From Porphyromonadaceae bacterium UBA2720 (lineage in GTDB: Bacteria > Bacteroidota > Bacteroidia > Bacteroidales > Muribaculaceae): a stretch of DNA of 64,000 nt. The translations under genes were made by a program, and so were the position numbers. Where the stretch lies: the NCBI GenBank assembly GCA_002353885.1, contig DEKO01000147.1, positions 4,530 through 68,529 of the forward strand. Reading direction: 5' to 3'. This document shows, one piece after another, positions 32,639 through 41,095 of the stretch. The notes under the pieces were generated by a model. The model did no database searches, was not told where the DNA came from, and worked only from the letters and a program-made list of their open reading frames with translations. How positions within the stretch are numbered: position 1 is the stretch's first letter; the number at the start of each line of letters is the position of its first letter.

Positions 32639-32642
32639 AGAT

Positions 32643-35108
32643 ATGAACATTTCGTATAAATGGCTGAAACATTACATCGACACCGACCTCACACCCGATG
32701 AGGTGAGTGTGGCACTGACCAGTCTGGGACTGGAAGTGGGTGCGCTGGAGCGTGTCGAGACCATCCGTGGCGGACTGCGCGGGCTGGTGGTGGGACATGT
32801 GCTCACCTGCATTGAACACCCCAATAGCGACCACCTGCACATCACCACGGTGGACCTGGGAAATGGCGAAGAGCCTGTGCAGATTGTGTGCGGAGCACCC
32901 AATGTGGCTGCCGGGCAGAAGGTGATTGTTGCCACACTGGGCACGAAACTCTATGACGGTGACAAGGAGTTCACTATCAAGCGGTCGAAGATGCGTGGCG
33001 AGGAGTCGCTGGGCATGATCTGCGCCGAGGACGAGATCGGTGTGGGCACGAGCCACGACGGCATCATCGTCTTGCCCGACGACACGCGTGTGGGCATGCC
33101 TGCTGCCGAGTATTATGGCATCGAGGATGACTGGCTCATCGAGGTCGACCTCACGCCCAACCGCATCGACGGCGCGTCGCACTATGGCGTGGCACGCGAT
33201 CTGGCTGCATGGTGCAAGCAGAATGGTCGAAAGGGCACGTTGACCCGCCCCAGTGTGGAGGCTTTCAAGATTGACCGCGCTGATGGCGGCATCCCCGTCG
33301 AGGTGCTCAACGCCGAGGCTTGCCCTCGCTACAGCGGCATCACGGTGCGCGGTGTCAAAGTGGGCGAAAGCCCCAAGTGGCTGCGTGACTGGCTGATGGC
33401 TGTGGGACAGCGTCCCATCAACGTGATTGTTGACATCACCAACTATATGCTGTTGGGCATGGGGCAACCCATGCACTGCTTTGACCTCCAGAAGGTCAAG
33501 GGTGACCGCGTGGTGGTGCGCACGGCCCCGGCCGGCACCAAGTTTGTGACCCTGGACGGCGTGGAGCGTACGCTCACCGAGCGCGACCTGATGATTTGCA
33601 ACGCCGAGGACGAGATGTGCATTGGCGGCGTGTTTGGCGGTCTGGACTCGGGTGTGACCGAGCAGACGACCGATGTGTTCCTGGAGAGCGCCTACTTCCA
33701 TCCCACTTGGATACGCAAGACGGCCCGTCGCTTCGGGCTGAACACCGACGCGTCGTTCCGCTTTGAGCGCGGCATCGATCCCAACGAGACGGTCTATAAC
33801 CTCAAGTTGGCCGCCATGCTGGTCAAGCAGTTGGCGGGCGGCGAAATCTGTGGCGACATCGTCGATGTCAAGGCCCACGACTTCCCAGGATTTGCGGTCG
33901 ACCTGCGCTATGATTATGTGACTGGTCTCATCGGCAAGGAACTGGACCACGAGACCATCAAGAGCATCGTCACCAGCCTGGAGATGAAGATTGTGGCCGA
34001 GGACGACGAACACCTGCAACTTGAGGTTCCCACCTATCGTGTGGACGTGCAGCGTCCGTGCGATGTGGTCGAGGACATCTTGCGTGTGTATGGCTACAAC
34101 AACATCGAGTTCAGCCACAGCATGCATGTGAGCCTGAGCCAGCAAGATCAGGTGGACTTTGCCGACAACATGCAGGAGCACATCAGCAACCAGCTGACCT
34201 CGCTGGGCTACCACGAGATGATGAACAACTCGCTCACGCCATCGGCCTATTATACCGAGTGCGAGACCTATCCCGAGGTGCACTGTGTGCACATCATGAA
34301 TCCGCTGAGCAGCGACCTCAATGTCATGCGGCAGACGCTGCTCTTCGGGGGCATGGAGAGTGTGGCCCGCAACATCAATCACAAGAACCAGAACCTGCGT
34401 CTCTATGAGTTCGGTAACGTCTATCATTATGACGGCAACGTGAGCCAGGAGGAAAAAGCGCTGGCACCCTACACCGAGAGCACCATGCTGGGCCTGTGGA
34501 TGACCGGCAACAACCATGGCGACTCGTGGGCCGACAAGGCACGCCGTGTCACCGTCTATGACCTCAAGAGCGACCTGGAGAATGTGCTCATCAACATGGG
34601 CATCGACCTGGCCGACTTGACCCTGGAGCAGACTGCCGATGACACAGTCAATCCCGCCTTGGCCTACCGCAATCGTGGAGGCAAGCTCTTGGCCACGCTG
34701 GGTGTGGTCACCGACAAGGTGCTCAAGGCTACTGACGTGGACCAAGAGGTGTTCTACGCCCAGGTCGACTGGAAGCTGGCCTGCCGCATGGCTGCCAAGA
34801 AGGACATCAAGTATCGTGACCTGCCCAAGACGCTGCCCGTGCGCCGCGACTTGGCTTTGCTGGTTGACCGCGAGGTGACCTACGACGACATCCGCCGCGT
34901 GGTCATGGGCTGCGACAAGAAGTTGTTGCGCGAGGTGGGTCTGTTTGACGTCTACGAGAGCAACAAACTGGCTGCCGGCAAGAAGTCTTACGCTATCAGC
35001 ATGACGTTGCAAGACGACCAGAAGACCCTGCAAGACAAGCAGATTGACGCTGTGATGCAGAAGGTCATCAAGGCGCTTGAGACCCAACTCGGTGCTCAGC
35101 TGCGCTAA
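32643..35108 (+). CDS. pheT: Phenylalanyl-tRNA synthetase beta subunit
   Basis: PheT pairs with PheS to charge tRNA-Phe and holds the editing site. The 821-aa product has the N-terminal tRNA-binding EMAP-type domain (about 40-150, HPNSDHLHITTVDLG and IVCGAPNVAAGQKV), the B3/B4 editing region (INVIVDITNYMLLGMGQPMHCFD), the B5 domain, the core-like region, and the C-terminal anticodon-binding FDX domain (RRDLALLVDREVTYDDI). Length is normal. pheS is not adjacent, as is usual for Bacteroidales. Confidence 0.97.
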   Translation: MNISYKWLKHYIDTDLTPDEVSVALTSLGLEVGALERVETIRGGLRGLVVGHVLTCIEHPNSDHLHITTVDLGNGEEPVQIVCGAPNVAAGQKVIVATLGTKLYDGDKEFTIKRSKMRGEESLGMICAEDEIGVGTSHDGIIVLPDDTRVGMPAAEYYGIEDDWLIEVDLTPNRIDGASHYGVARDLAAWCKQNGRKGTLTRPSVEAFKIDRADGGIPVEVLNAEACPRYSGITVRGVKVGESPKWLRDWLMAVGQRPINVIVDITNYMLLGMGQPMHCFDLQKVKGDRVVVRTAPAGTKFVTLDGVERTLTERDLMICNAEDEMCIGGVFGGLDSGVTEQTTDVFLESAYFHPTWIRKTARRFGLNTDASFRFERGIDPNETVYNLKLAAMLVKQLAGGEICGDIVDVKAHDFPGFAVDLRYDYVTGLIGKELDHETIKSIVTSLEMKIVAEDDEHLQLEVPTYRVDVQRPCDVVEDILRVYGYNNIEFSHSMHVSLSQQDQVDFADNMQEHISNQLTSLGYHEMMNNSLTPSAYYTECETYPEVHCVHIMNPLSSDLNVMRQTLLFGGMESVARNINHKNQNLRLYEFGNVYHYDGNVSQEEKALAPYTESTMLGLWMTGNNHGDSWADKARRVTVYDLKSDLENVLINMGIDLADLTLEQTADDTVNPALAYRNRGGKLLATLGVVTDKVLKATDVDQEVFYAQVDWKLACRMAAKKDIKYRDLPKTLPVRRDLALLVDREVTYDDIRRVVMGCDKKLLREVGLFDVYESNKLAAGKKSYAISMTLQDDQKTLQDKQIDAVMQKVIKALETQLGAQLR

Positions 35109-35138
35109 CCTACAAAAGACAACTGAATACTTTTTTGT

Positions 35139-35207
35139 CACGAATTAGGGAATTAAAGGATTATTTAGTCGGCAGATGCTAAATTTTCGATAATTCTCTA
35201 ATTCGTG
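35139..35207. repeat. Inverted repeat between pheT and the antiporter gene
   Basis: Arms of 17 nt (35139-35155, CACGAATTAGGGAATTA; 35191-35207, TAATTCTCTAATTCGTG) match with one mismatch around a 35-nt spacer. It nearly fills the gap and its right arm contains the GTG that opens the antiporter frame. A leader hairpin that regulates the antiporter is an alternative reading. Confidence 0.75.
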
Positions 35208-35222
35208 ATAATGATTTTAGTC

Positions 35223-36671
35223 ATGGACGATAATTCTAGACAACTTCCTCATCCGCTGGTTGCAGCCTTGCCACTGGTGGTGCTGATTGGGCTGCTGGTG
35301 GTGGTCATCGCGCTATTTGGCAGCGACTCGCTGGCTGGTGGCAGCCAGACGGCGCTGTTGATGGGCGTGGCTGTGTGCGTGTTCATCTCGATGGTGTTCT
35401 ACCACGTTCCGTGGAAGATGTTTGAGCAGCAGATGGCACAGACGATGAGTGGCATCTTTGTGACGCTGATGATTTTGTTGGCCGTGGGTATGCTTGCTGG
35501 GTCGTGGATGGTAGGCGGTGTTGTACCCACGCTCATCTACTATGGTGTTCAGTTGCTGTCGCCGCGGTTCTTCCTGGTCAGCGCATGTATCATTTGCTCG
35601 CTTGTGTCGCTGCTGTCGGGCAGTTCATGGACCACCGTTGCCACGCTGGGTGTGGCTTTGCTGGCCATCGGTCAAGCTCTGGGCATCAGCACAGCTTGGA
35701 CCGCGGGTGCCATCATCTCGGGAGCCTACTTTGGCGACAAGATGTCGCCACTGAGCGACACCACCATCCTGGCCTCGTCGGCCACAGGTGTCGACATCTT
35801 TGTGCACATCCGCTACATGATGCACACCACTGTGCCGGCCCTGCTCATTGCATTGCTGGTCTATACCATTGCCGGCCTGGGTTTCGGCAGCGAAGGGGAG
35901 CTACACATCGAACAGTATACTCGCGGCCTGTCATCTACGTTCAACATCTCGTTGTGGACGTTGCTTGTGCCGCTAGCGACCGGTGTTCTGATTTGGCGCA
36001 AAGTGCCGTCGCTCATCGTTCTGTTTGTCTCGTCGTTGCTGGCAGGCATCACCGCACTCATCCTTCAGCCGCACATACTGACGCAGATAGCCGGCGACCC
36101 GTCGTTGGGCACTGCTGCCGCTCTCACAAAGGGTCTGACCATCACCTACTGTAGCGCGACTGCAGTTGACACCGGCTATGCAGCACTGAACGACCTGGTG
36201 TCGACGGGTGGCATGGCTGGTATGCTCAACACCATCTGGCTCATCATCTGTGCCATGTGCTTTGGTGCCGCCATGCTGGCCAGCGGCATGATCCAGAGTT
36301 TGACTGCTGTGATTGTGCGTTGGGTGCGCACCCGTTTCTCGCTGGTGGGCTCGACCGTGCTCTCGGGCTTGCTGCTCAATCTCACCACCGGCGACCAGTT
36401 TATCAGCATTGTGCTCAATGCCGATATGTTCCGCGAGGTGTACCGTAAGGAAGGTTATGAAGGACGATTGCTGAGCCGCACCACCGAGGACGCCGTCACT
36501 GTGACATCGGTGCTGGTTCCGTGGAACACATGCGGCATGACTCAAGCTACCGTGCTGGGTGTGCCCACACTGACCTACCTGCCTTACTGCTTCTTCAACA
36601 TGCTGTGTCCGCTGATGACGCTGCTGGTGGCAGCCATTGGCTGGCGCATCAGCCGCAGTACTGACAAGTAG
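35223..36671 (+). CDS. NhaC-type Na+/H+ antiporter
   Basis: The product (482 aa from ATG 35223, MDDNSRQLPHPLVAALPLV) has 11-12 membrane helices and NhaC-family motifs: SSWTTVATLGVALLAIG, GAYFGDKMSPLSDTTILAS, and VPWNTCGMTQATVLG near the end. Such carriers exchange sodium for protons or, in some members, malate/lactate. Earlier starts (GTG 35205 and ATG 35211) lie in or next to the inverted-repeat arm and add few residues. Its stop codon overlaps a repeat arm related to the murD-ftsW element. Confidence 0.9.
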   Translation: MDDNSRQLPHPLVAALPLVVLIGLLVVVIALFGSDSLAGGSQTALLMGVAVCVFISMVFYHVPWKMFEQQMAQTMSGIFVTLMILLAVGMLAGSWMVGGVVPTLIYYGVQLLSPRFFLVSACIICSLVSLLSGSSWTTVATLGVALLAIGQALGISTAWTAGAIISGAYFGDKMSPLSDTTILASSATGVDIFVHIRYMMHTTVPALLIALLVYTIAGLGFGSEGELHIEQYTRGLSSTFNISLWTLLVPLATGVLIWRKVPSLIVLFVSSLLAGITALILQPHILTQIAGDPSLGTAAALTKGLTITYCSATAVDTGYAALNDLVSTGGMAGMLNTIWLIICAMCFGAAMLASGMIQSLTAVIVRWVRTRFSLVGSTVLSGLLLNLTTGDQFISIVLNADMFREVYRKEGYEGRLLSRTTEDAVTVTSVLVPWNTCGMTQATVLGVPTLTYLPYCFFNMLCPLMTLLVAAIGWRISRSTDK

Positions 36672-36956
36672 TTAAGGAGTAAGTAGTTTTTTTAGTAGTA
36701 GTGTAGTAAAGTAGTAAGGCCGATACATTATATTGGCAGCACGCGTCCCCGGCACCATCATGTAATTGACCCTACCTTAAAACATAGTTAAAAACAACAT
36801 TTTCTTTACGTTTGTTTGAGAATAATGTTGTGTCTTTGCATTCCGTAAGCGGTTGAAATGGAATTTGTTCCGTTTTTTCGCCTTGCGAAATGCGATTATT
36901 TTGGTTGAAATTTACAATCCACTTGATATATTAACCCAATTTTAAAAAACATCAAC
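36672..36956. other. Gap before the frameshifted secreted protein
   Basis: The first 50 nt are a degenerate AGTAGT-rich repeat whose first arm (36667-36686) resembles 12508-12528. Further on, TTTG (36811-36818, twice) and TGTCTTTG (36831-36838) may be a weak promoter with imperfect spacing. A hairpin TTCGC-CTT-GCGAA is near 36880-36893. No gene is seen. Confidence 0.5.
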
Positions 36957-37549
36957 ATGAAGAAGATTCTATCGCTATTGATGATGATGGCTCTGCTATG
37001 CGTCACGGCCCAGGCAGAGCAGGTGACGTTGTATTACACTGGGACTACAACCACCAACATGACCGGGGCAACCAGTTTGTGATGCCGGCACAGGATGTGC
37101 TTCTCGTGGCAGAGTTTGAGTTGGCTACCTACGCCATCAACATCCCGGAGGTTGAGAACGGCACTGTCACCGCCGATGCCACCGAGGCAACCATGGGCCA
37201 GACCGTCACCCTGACTGTCACACCCGCCGATGGCTACAAGCTGGGCAGCCTGACTGTCACCACTGTCGACGAGCAGGAGACAACCCCCACCGGCGCACCG
37301 CGCAAGGCCCCCGAGGCCATCGAGCTGACCAAGGTGGATGACTTCACCTACACGTTTGCCATGCCAGCCAGTGCGGTCAATGTCAACGCGGCGTTTGTCG
37401 AGGACCAGAACACCGCCATCACTGGCATCGAGGCCGATGGCCGCCAGGGTGTGCGTTACGTCAACCCGATGGGCCAGGTGAGCGACCGTCCGTTCCCAGG
37501 CATCAACATCGTCATCGATGGCAACAAGACCTACAAGGTGGTGAAGTAA
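36957..37549 (+). pseudogene. Secreted InlB-B-repeat-like protein, frameshifted
   Basis: ATG 36957 starts a clear signal peptide (MKKILSLLMMMALLCVTAQA) followed by VTLYYTGTTTTNMTGATSL and a stop at 37080-37082. In the next frame the text goes on without a break: FVMPAQDVLLVAEFEL, then a beta-rich repeat (NGTVTADATEATMGQTVTLTVTPADGY) ending YTFAMPASAVNVNAAFVE, and a C-terminal tail YVNPMGQVSDRPFPGINIVI...TYKVVK. Adding one T to the TTT at 37076-37078 restores one frame. Loss of a base, a sequencing error or recoding are all possible; no slippery heptamer is evident. The domain resembles the divergent InlB B-repeats of Bacteroidota surface proteins. Confidence 0.8.
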
Positions 37550-37578
37550 CTTCCTTGTTGTCGCACTAATAAACATCA

Positions 37579-37606
37579 AGGGCTGCGCCACCACTGGCGC
37601 AGCCCT
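37579..37606. terminator. Terminator between convergent genes at 37.6 kb
   Basis: A perfect 12-bp stem (AGGGCTGCGCCA at 37579-37590 and its inverse at 37595-37606) with a CCAC loop. Outer bases ACATC/GATGT extend it. It lies between the frameshifted gene and the M16 peptidase gene. Confidence 0.85.
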
Positions 37607-37629
37607 CGATGTCTTGAATTGTAGGATGC

Positions 37630-38853
37630 TCACTGTAGTGTGAGCACGGTGGCGTTGTCTAGGGTAATGTGCCGAGCTGCATGCCGCAACTGCTCGGGTG
37701 TGACACTGGTGATGCACTCTGTCATCTGCTCGAGTGTGGTCATCTGCCCATGGCACAGCATGTTGCGGCCGGCATTCATTGCCATCCACTCAGCGCTGTC
37801 GGCAGCCAGCAGCAGTTGGCCGCAATATTGGCGCTTGGCAGCATCCAGCCGTCGGTCAGACAGGATGTTCTCGGCCAAGTCACGCGTCACATGGTCGATA
37901 ACCCGCAGGCTTGAGCGGATGTCGCTGGGGTCACAGCCCATGTAGATCTGCATCAGTCCACAGTCGCTCATCAAGCTGATGGACGACTCGACGGTGTAGA
38001 CATAGCCGCGGCGCTCGCGCAGTTGGACGTTGAGCAGCGAGTTCATGCCTGGGCCACCCAAGATGTTGTTGAGCAGCGACAGGGCAAACCGCTCATCACT
38101 GTAGAGGCTGGGCAGGCGCATAGCTGCCACGGTGTGGGCCTGGTGCAACCCCAATTCGACGGTGTGGCGGCTGGGAGCATTGACCACTGGCACTTCACGG
38201 GGTGTGCGGTGCAGCGGGCAGTCCATGCCCCCCAGGTGGTGTTCGGCCAGTCGGAAGGCTCGCCCGGGAGCCATCGGGCCGACCACAAAGAATGCCATGT
38301 TGTCGGGCACATAGAGCGACTTCAGGTATTCCATGCATTGTTCCGACCCAAGCTGTCGCAAATGCTCCTCGATGCCCAGGATGTTGTGCCCCAGTGCACT
38401 GCCGGCAAACAGGATGTCCTCGACATCGTCATAGACGGCGTCGCTGGGCGTGTCGCGATAGCTGTCGGCCTCCTCGAGCACCACATCGCGTTCACGTTCA
38501 ATCTCGTCGTGAGGGAATGTTGAGCACTTCACCAGGTCGGCTATGAGCTCGACGGCACGTGCCAAGTGCTGTGCCGGAAACACCGAGTAGACCATGGTGT
38601 GCTCCTTGGTGGTGTAGGCATTCAGCTCGCCACCGATGCTCTCCATGCGATTGATGATGTGCCACGAGCGGCGGTGTGTCGTGCCCTTGAAGATGGTGTG
38701 CTCGACAAAGTGGGCCAGGCCATAGCGTCCCTCGCCATCGTCTCGGCTGCCAGCATTGACGGCAAGGCCGCACCATGCCACGGGCGAACTGGTGCGCACA
38801 TGCACCATGCGCAGCCCGTTGGGCAAGGTGTGTGTGGTGTAGATGTTGTCCAT
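37630..38853 (-). CDS. M16 family zinc peptidase
   Basis: The product (407 aa from ATG 38853, MDNIYTTHTLPNGL) has the inverted zinc motif HFVEH (48-52, catalytic Glu51) and the downstream Glu region EIERERDVVLEEADSY, as in pitrilysin/processing-peptidase-like proteins. The second half is the non-catalytic partner lobe with the RRGYVYTVESSISLMSDCG segment. No signal peptide is visible. Substrate is unknown. It is the last gene of the five-gene minus-strand operon and starts directly after the folA stop. A start at 38913 would overlap folA and is rejected. Confidence 0.92.
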   Translation of the reverse strand: MDNIYTTHTLPNGLRMVHVRTSSPVAWCGLAVNAGSRDDGEGRYGLAHFVEHTIFKGTTHRRSWHIINRMESIGGELNAYTTKEHTMVYSVFPAQHLARAVELIADLVKCSTFPHDEIERERDVVLEEADSYRDTPSDAVYDDVEDILFAGSALGHNILGIEEHLRQLGSEQCMEYLKSLYVPDNMAFFVVGPMAPGRAFRLAEHHLGGMDCPLHRTPREVPVVNAPSRHTVELGLHQAHTVAAMRLPSLYSDERFALSLLNNILGGPGMNSLLNVQLRERRGYVYTVESSISLMSDCGLMQIYMGCDPSDIRSSLRVIDHVTRDLAENILSDRRLDAAKRQYCGQLLLAADSAEWMAMNAGRNMLCHGQMTTLEQMTECITSVTPEQLRHAARHITLDNATVLTLQ

Positions 38854-38854
38854 A

Positions 38855-39394
38855 TCAGCTTTTACGCACCAGGGTGACAAAGTCGTAGGCATAGGGGTTG
38901 CGCTCATCGGCATCGTGCCTCTCGCAGTTCAGTTGCTGCCACTCATCGGGGTTGATGGCGGGAAAGAAGGCGTCGGCCTCGTCGAATGTTGCATGCAGGC
39001 GAGTGAGGTGCAAGGTCTGCACCATGTCGATGGTCGCGGCATAGATTTGTGCACCGCCGATGATGAAGATTTCTCCCGGCATGGTTGCTGCCTGCAGTGC
39101 CTCGTCGACACTGTGCACCACGGTCACGCCCTGCGGATGATAGTGCTTATTGTGCGTGATGACGATGTTCTGGCGTCCAGGCAGAGCACCCTTGGGGAAC
39201 GACTCGAAGGTGCGTCGCCCCATGACGATGCTGTGGCCCATGGTCAGGTTCTTGAAGTGCTTGAGGTCGGCGGGCAGGTGGCACAACAGGTCACCATCGC
39301 GCCCGATGGCGCCATCCTGTGCCACGACGACGATGGCAGCGATGCCTGCAGGCCGCGACTGAGTCGCGGCATACTGAACCGTGTCAGAATTCAT
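38855..39394 (-). CDS. folA: Dihydrofolate reductase
   Basis: FolA reduces dihydrofolate with NADPH. The 179-aa product has IVVVAQDGAIGRDGDLLCHLPADLKHFK (substrate-binding acidic Asp in LPADLK), the NADPH motif VMGRRTFESFP and IFIIGGAQIYAA. Trp of the usual LLWHLP is Cys here. The first 15 residues (with VQYAATQSRPAG) are not part of the fold and are encoded by a repeat hairpin (39352-39374) that also occurs between genes at 55352, so the repeat seems to have become coding sequence. No other start makes a complete enzyme. Confidence 0.94.
   Translation of the reverse strand: MNSDTVQYAATQSRPAGIAAIVVVAQDGAIGRDGDLLCHLPADLKHFKNLTMGHSIVMGRRTFESFPKGALPGRQNIVITHNKHYHPQGVTVVHSVDEALQAATMPGEIFIIGGAQIYAATIDMVQTLHLTRLHATFDEADAFFPAINPDEWQQLNCERHDADERNPYAYDFVTLVRKS
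39352..39374. repeat. GCCGCGAC hairpin repeat inside folA
   Basis: GCCGCGAC (39352-39359), a 3-nt loop, GTCGCGGC (39363-39370) and ATAC. The same hairpin with the same ATAC suffix occurs at 55352-55374 (21 of 23 bases identical) and a degenerate form lies at 9508-9530. Confidence 0.85.
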
Positions 39395-39421
39395 TGTGAT
39401 TTGTTTGTAGTTCTAAAGATT

Positions 39422-41095
39422 CTAGTAATGGAAGCTGCTGCCACCCAGGAACTCTCGCAGCAAGCTGGTGTGGGGGATATCTTTCTCCTCTAGCGACTCG
39501 AAGTAGCTCAAGAACTTGAGCAGGCGCCATGCCTCGGCATACTCTGGGCAGTCGGCCGGAACCTCCTTGAGGATGGGTTCGGCATACTCCTTCATCACCG
39601 CCAGTTCAAATAGCAACGATGAGTTGAACATGGCATCGGCATTCTCCTGATAGGGCAAAATCCACTTCTCCTCGCCACGACGAACGCTGGGCCAGCGAGC
39701 AATCGTGTCACGAGCGCTTGCACCACGGTACTTGGCGTCACGCACAATGCGGCGCAACAAGCGGTTGTCAGTGGTCGGTATCCAGTTGTGGTCGTCGATG
39801 CTCAGTGTGGTGAGCGCGCTCACGAAGATGCGGTACTTCAGCTCCTCGGCGATGCCCTGTGTCAGCAGGGGATTCAATCCATGGATACCCTCGATGAGCA
39901 GCACGTTGTTCTTTTCGAGTCGCAAGGTGTTGCCACGGTACTCGCGTTGTCCCAGGGCAAAGTTGTAGGTGGGCATTTTCACTTCTTTGCCTGCCAGCAG
40001 GTCTTCCATGTCCTGATTGAACTGTGCCAAGTCTAGGGCGTAAATTGACTCGTAGTCATAGTCTCCAGTCTCGTCGCGCGGTGTCTGGTCGCGGTTGACA
40101 AAGTAGTTGTCCAGCTCAATGACCTTGGGGCGAATGTAGTTGGCGACCAGCTGGATGGCGAGTCGCTTGCTGCTGGTGGTCTTGCCGCTCGACGAGGGTC
40201 CGGCGATGAGTACCACGCGTGCACCGCCCTGCTTATAGCGTTGTGCAATGTCGTAGGCCATCTCGCCAAACTTGCGGTTATGCAGGGCCTCGGCCACATT
40301 GATGAGCAGCGAGGCATATTGGCTCTTGATGGCATGATTGAGGTAGCCCACGTCATCGATGCCGATGATGTCGTTGAACTGTGTGTACTCGGTGAATGCG
40401 TTGAACATCTTGGGTTGCTCGACAAGCTTTGCCACCTGGGTGGTATCTTTCCAGTCTGGGCCCAATAGCAGCACACCGCCCTCATAGGGGACCAGGTCGA
40501 ACGCCTGCAAATAACCAGTCGACGGCATCAGCGGTCCGTAGAAACTGTCGATGATGTCGCCCAGCTGATAATATTTGGTGTAGAGCTCGTGCACCGAGCT
40601 CAGCAGGCGCACCTTGTCGTTGAGTCCTTGCTGCCTGAACATCTCAATCACGTCCTTGGTGAGACGCTCGTGGCCCACCAGTGGGATGTTGTGTTCGATG
40701 ATTTCTTCCATCTTGGACTGGATGCGGTCGATGACCTCGGGTGTGATGGGCTGATTGTCGTGCTTAAACACACAGTAGTATCCTCCCGACACGTTGTGCA
40801 TGAAGCGCAGACGCTTGCCGGGATAGCGGTCGTTGACCGCCTTGTACATGACCATACAGAGCGTGCGGATGTAGGCCCGCTGGGCCGAAGCGTGCTCCAG
40901 TCCCAGAAACTCGACCTGCTTGGGGCGGTAGACGCTGAAGCGCAGGTCCTCGCTCTTGTTGTTGACACGGGCCATCACCGGATGGGGGTGAGGCTTGGGC
41001 TCCATACGGTTGTAGATGTCGAGCAGGCTCTCGCCGCCCGTGATGGGGATATACTGCCCCGTGTTGACGCAGTAGATGTTCAAGTCGTTATTCAT
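39422..41095 (-). CDS. Nucleoside (uridine-like) kinase with TGS-type N-terminal domains
   Basis: In the 557-aa product residues 1-60 resemble a TGS/ubiquitin-like domain (DLNIYCVNTGQYIPITGG). Residues 60-270 include a threonyl-tRNA-synthetase-like second additional domain (RFMHNVSGGYYCVF). The C-terminal half is a P-loop kinase of the uridine kinase/phosphoribulokinase group: AGPSSSGKTTSSKRLA near 297, VIELDNYFVNRDQTPRDE, and LIEGIHGLNPLLTQ. This fusion is widespread in Bacteroidota. It overlaps nagZ by 4 nt. Confidence 0.88.
   Translation of the reverse strand: MNNDLNIYCVNTGQYIPITGGESLLDIYNRMEPKPHPHPVMARVNNKSEDLRFSVYRPKQVEFLGLEHASAQRAYIRTLCMVMYKAVNDRYPGKRLRFMHNVSGGYYCVFKHDNQPITPEVIDRIQSKMEEIIEHNIPLVGHERLTKDVIEMFRQQGLNDKVRLLSSVHELYTKYYQLGDIIDSFYGPLMPSTGYLQAFDLVPYEGGVLLLGPDWKDTTQVAKLVEQPKMFNAFTEYTQFNDIIGIDDVGYLNHAIKSQYASLLINVAEALHNRKFGEMAYDIAQRYKQGGARVVLIAGPSSSGKTTSSKRLAIQLVANYIRPKVIELDNYFVNRDQTPRDETGDYDYESIYALDLAQFNQDMEDLLAGKEVKMPTYNFALGQREYRGNTLRLEKNNVLLIEGIHGLNPLLTQGIAEELKYRIFVSALTTLSIDDHNWIPTTDNRLLRRIVRDAKYRGASARDTIARWPSVRRGEEKWILPYQENADAMFNSSLLFELAVMKEYAEPILKEVPADCPEYAEAWRLLKFLSYFESLEEKDIPHTSLLREFLGGSSFHY

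Larger units (their letters stand above)
32319..32642. other. Divergent gap before pheT
   Basis: No gene is seen in the 362 nt between the divergent starts. It holds a degenerate heptamer run (32434-32454: GCTTCTG, TTCACTG, TTCACTG), a 7-bp hairpin CGAATCA-TTTG-TGATTCG (32473-32490), the pheT -7 box and the pheT leader array. The hairpin lies upstream of the -7 box, so it is not a leader attenuator. Confidence 0.6.

Noticed and set aside
32628..35141. Open frame of 837 codons on the minus strand opposite pheT
   Set aside because: It lies wholly over a clear pheT, has a His/Val/Ala-rich composition produced by G+C-rich codon bias, and shows no domain. The same holds for long antisense frames at 54002-56083, 22580-24409, 15480-16598 and 11190-12389.
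37071..37085. Programmed -1 frameshift in the secreted repeat protein
   Set aside because: No X XXY YYZ slippery heptamer or clear downstream stimulator is visible; a single-base loss in the T-run is simpler.
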